Of a stretch of DNA of 15,379 nt, positions 13,029 through 15,379 are shown in pieces; positions within the stretch are counted from its first letter, which is position 1; every line of letters starts with the position of its first letter. Both the position numbers and the translations under genes were made by a program. The notes beneath the pieces were generated by a model that searched no databases, was not told the DNA's origin, and saw nothing but the letters and a program-made list of their open reading frames with translations. Origin of the DNA: Syntrophales bacterium (GTDB taxonomy: Bacteria; Desulfobacterota; Syntrophia; Syntrophales; UBA8958); NCBI GenBank assembly GCA_023231165.1, contig JALNVY010000030.1, forward strand, positions 1 to 15,379. The letters are read 5' to 3'.

Positions 13029-13907
13029 GTGAAAAAAGTCGGGATTGTTGCCAATACAGCCAAGGAGAAGGCCGGAGACTACACACAGAGACTCAGGTCT
13101 TGGTGCCTGGAAAGAGGTTTGGAGGTCTATCTGGACAAGGGTATTGCCGAGACCATCGGCGCCGGTCCCGGATATAATCGGAAACAATTGGCGGCGATGG
13201 TGGACATAATCGCCGTCTTCGGCGGCGATGGCACCATGCTCAGAACGGCTCGGGCGGTAAGGGAGTTTAACGTTCCGATTGTGGGAATTAATTTGGGGGC
13301 GTTCGGTTATCTGACGGAAGTTAACCTTAACGAGATGATTGATGCCTTCGAGATCTTCCGGAAGCAAGGTTTTCTGACCGAAAAACGAATGATGCTGGAT
13401 GTTACGGTGGAGAGCGAAGGGACGGTAGTAAAAAAGCGGACTGTTCTTAACGACGCTGTTATCAATCGCGGGAACCTTTCCCGGATTGTAGAGATGGAAA
13501 CGGAGGTGGATGGCAAATACCTCAATACCTTCAAGGCAGATGGTCTCATTGTTTCCACACCCACGGGATCGACGGCCTATTCCCTCTCCGCAGGAGGGCC
13601 GATCGTTTTTCCCCAGCATGATTCCATAATCATCAATCCCATCTGCCCCCATACCTTGACGAACCGGCCGGTGATCCTCCCCGGCGAGGCAGCTATCCGG
13701 GTGATAATCTGGTCCAAGGAACAAGGGGCCACGGTGACCCTGGACGGGCAGGTTTTCCATACCCTTAAATCGGGGGATGTCATGACGATCCGGAGATCCA
13801 ATTATGTGACGATGCTGGTTGCTTCGCCTCACCGTGATTATTTAGAGATTCTCCGTTCCAAACTTGGCTGGGGCGGATTGCCTGCGAGTTTGAACCGGAA
13901 CGTCTGA
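13029..13907 (+). CDS. nadK: NAD kinase
   Basis: This 292-aa enzyme phosphorylates NAD to NADP using ATP or polyphosphate in the cytoplasm. It shows the family's GGDGTMLRTAR (residues 65-75), NLGAFGYLTEV, NDAVINRG, and TPTGSTAYSLSAGGPIV (from residue 177), with a normal length. The start is GTG at 13029 (KKVGIVANTAKEKA), with GAAGAGG about 10 nt upstream. It lies 19 nt after the flavoprotein gene and 66 nt before recN, the usual nadK-recN order of many bacteria. NADP supply would suit the reductases in the same operon, though that link is only inferred. Confidence 0.95.
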   Translation: MKKVGIVANTAKEKAGDYTQRLRSWCLERGLEVYLDKGIAETIGAGPGYNRKQLAAMVDIIAVFGGDGTMLRTARAVREFNVPIVGINLGAFGYLTEVNLNEMIDAFEIFRKQGFLTEKRMMLDVTVESEGTVVKKRTVLNDAVINRGNLSRIVEMETEVDGKYLNTFKADGLIVSTPTGSTAYSLSAGGPIVFPQHDSIIINPICPHTLTNRPVILPGEAAIRVIIWSKEQGATVTLDGQVFHTLKSGDVMTIRRSNYVTMLVASPHRDYLEILRSKLGWGGLPASLNRNV

Positions 13908-13940
13908 AGCCGGCATAGGCAGCTCATGGGTAATCAGAAA

Positions 13941-13959
13941 AGTGACATTTAATTTCACT
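13941..13959. repeat. Dyad upstream of recN
   Basis: The arms AGTGA (13941-13945) and TCACT (13955-13959) are separated by 9 nt, ending just before the recN GAGGA site. It does not match the E. coli LexA box (CTGT-N8-ACAG), but recN is often SOS-controlled and clade-specific operators differ, so this is a weak operator candidate. Confidence 0.25.
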
Positions 13960-13973
13960 GAGGACAAATAGTG

Positions 13974-15379
13974 ATGTTAGCCGAACTGACCATCCGGAAT
14001 TTTGCCATCATCGATGCATTGAATGTAACGTTCAGTGCAGGGCTTAATATCCTTACGGGAGAGACCGGGGCAGGTAAGTCCATCGTCATGGGGGCGGTCA
14101 GTCTCCTGCTGGGTGATCGAGCGTCGATCGACATGATACGTTCCGCCGAGGACACGGCGACCGTAGAAGCCCTTTTTCATCTTCACGATGGGGACGGACT
14201 GCGGGATAAACTTGCTGCCTGGGGAATGGGTGGTAATGAGGATCTCCTGGTGCGGCGGGTCATTTCCCGCTCGGGAAAGAACCGGGTGTACATCAACGGA
14301 AATCTTGCCAACCTCGCCATGCTTGCTGAACTGGGTGAATCCCTGATCAATATCTGTGGACAGCATGAGCATCAGCTCCTATTGAAGGAAGAGAACCATA
14401 TCGACATCCTTGATGCCTTCGGCGATCATCAGGGTTTAAGGGGCGCTTACGAGGATCTCTATGGCCGCTTTCAATGCCTGAAGGAGAAACGCCGATCCCT
14501 CGAGGCCGTTAACCGGCGGCGGGAAGAACGGGAAGACTTCCTTTGTTTTCAGATTCGGGAAATTGAGGAAGCGGAACTTTTGCCAGGAGAGGACGTCATC
14601 CTCGCCGAGGAGAAGACGGTCCTCATGAACGTCCGGAAACTCATGGAACGTGCAACGGCAGCCCATGAAATCCTCTATGGTCGGGAGCGGTCCCTCCTCG
14701 AAGAGTTGAAAAGCGTCATCGCTGCTATCGGGGATATTAAGAAGATCGACTCCCGGCTGAAGATCAAGGAAACCGATGTAGATGACAGCTACTACCGCCT
14801 GGAGGATGCCGCCTATGTCCTGCGTGATTACGCCAGGGAATTATCTTTTGACGACGGGCGTCTGGAACACATTGAAGACCGGATCGAACTCATTCACAAA
14901 TTGAAACGGAAACATGGCTCTACCCTCGCTGAGGTAATAGAGAAAAAAATGGAGATGGAAGAAGAGCTTAAAAGTATTGTTTCCATTGGGGAGGCCCTTG
15001 AAGAGATAGATGTAACCATGAAGGATGTTTATAAGAATATGGAGAAAAAGGCCCGGGAGCTGTCTGAGGCTCGGCATGTCGCCGCCCGGCGTTTAAAGAA
15101 GGATATTGAGAGAGAGATTCATGCCCTGAGGATGAAAGCGGCGGTTTTCGAGGTCGTATTCAAGGAGGAGGATAAAAGGGAGGATTCTTTTACCCCCAAA
15201 GGGATAGACCGGATCGAGTTTCACCTTTCGGCAAATCCGGGAGAAACACCCAAGCCCCTTCAGCGCGTGGCCTCTGGTGGTGAATTGTCGCGGGTGATTC
15301 TGGCCATGAAGCATGTTCTGGCCCGGACAGGTTCCGTGGGGACCATGGTATTTGATGAGGTGGACAGCGGCATCGGCGG
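13974..15379 (+). CDS. recN: DNA repair protein RecN (partial, 3' end outside window)
   Basis: The 468 codons present include Walker A GETGAGKS (residues 29-36) after MLAELTIRNFAIIDAL, the QHEHQLLL segment, a long alpha-helical coiled-coil middle, the ABC signature ASGGELSRVILAMK, and the start of Walker B (MVFDEVDSGIGG) at the very end of the window. RecN is an SMC-like ATPase that helps repair double-strand breaks; full length is usually about 550 aa, so roughly 80-100 residues lie beyond base 15379. The ATG at 13974 has GAGGA at 13960-13964; a GTG at 13971 is equally possible. It is the last visible gene of the operon. Confidence 0.96.
   Translation, partial: MLAELTIRNFAIIDALNVTFSAGLNILTGETGAGKSIVMGAVSLLLGDRASIDMIRSAEDTATVEALFHLHDGDGLRDKLAAWGMGGNEDLLVRRVISRSGKNRVYINGNLANLAMLAELGESLINICGQHEHQLLLKEENHIDILDAFGDHQGLRGAYEDLYGRFQCLKEKRRSLEAVNRRREEREDFLCFQIREIEEAELLPGEDVILAEEKTVLMNVRKLMERATAAHEILYGRERSLLEELKSVIAAIGDIKKIDSRLKIKETDVDDSYYRLEDAAYVLRDYARELSFDDGRLEHIEDRIELIHKLKRKHGSTLAEVIEKKMEMEEELKSIVSIGEALEEIDVTMKDVYKNMEKKARELSEARHVAARRLKKDIEREIHALRMKAAVFEVVFKEEDKREDSFTPKGIDRIEFHLSANPGETPKPLQRVASGGELSRVILAMKHVLARTGSVGTMVFDEVDSGIG

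Noticed and set aside
12990..13832. 280-aa minus-strand ORF
   Set aside because: It lies entirely opposite nadK, which has clear catalytic motifs; the antisense translation shows no family signature and no ribosome binding site.
1..15379. tRNA, rRNA, CRISPR arrays, insertion sequences
   Set aside because: I found no cloverleaf-like sequence, regularly spaced repeats, transposase motifs or terminal inverted repeats by reading; a dedicated search was not possible here.

Overview
The window looks like chromosomal DNA of an anaerobic Deltaproteobacterium (Desulfobacterota), plausibly near Syntrophus/Smithella. That placement is an inference. It rests on moderate GC content, a two-subunit 2-oxoacid:ferredoxin oxidoreductase, a QueG-like double [4Fe-4S] protein, and a nadK-recN pair at the end of a tight operon. 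No rRNA, tRNA, CRISPR array or transposase was seen.

Layout. (1) Bases 1-758 are AT-rich and carry small, closely packed, unrecognised ORFs on the + strand, the last a two-CxxC zinc-ribbon-like protein. (2) Bases 909-3013 encode a periplasmic thiol-redox pair: a secreted thioredoxin-like protein (CPNC) and a CcdA/DsbD-type membrane protein fused through a Pro/Ala-rich repeated linker to a TlpA-like thioredoxin domain (WCVNC). A convergent minus-strand gene (3111-3521) encodes a small secreted protein with two Cys and has a clear intrinsic terminator. (3) Bases 3535-4358 hold no gene I can defend. They are followed by a universal stress protein gene broken by an apparent 1-nt deletion. (4) Bases 5034-7495 encode a fused gamma/alpha KorA and a KorB, with no ferredoxin-like delta subunit alongside. 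(5) Bases 7588-9537 encode an exported methionine sulfoxide reductase pair (predicted lipoprotein MsrB, secreted MsrA, overlapping genes) and a WrbA flavoprotein, followed by a small unrecognised protein with a strong ribosome binding site. (6) Bases 9908-10396 form an AT-rich minus-strand pair: a ribbon-helix-helix (RHH) DNA-binding protein overlapping a membrane/coiled-coil protein. (7) From 10449 a + strand operon runs to the window end: QueG-like Fe-S protein, cysteine-dioxygenase-like cupin, nitronate monooxygenase/FabK-like flavoprotein, NAD kinase, and RecN (cut by the window edge).

How they may work together: the CcdA-TlpA fusion could carry electrons from cytoplasmic thioredoxin to the cell envelope, where the secreted thioredoxin-like protein and MsrA/MsrB would use them. 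MsrAB, WrbA, UspA and RecN together give the region a stress and oxidant-repair flavour, while KorAB is central anaerobic carbon metabolism. The least familiar parts are the RHH/membrane-protein pair, whose presumed control region overlaps the promoter of the downstream operon, the left-hand small-ORF cassette, and the ferredoxin-like/cupin/flavoprotein trio upstream of nadK.
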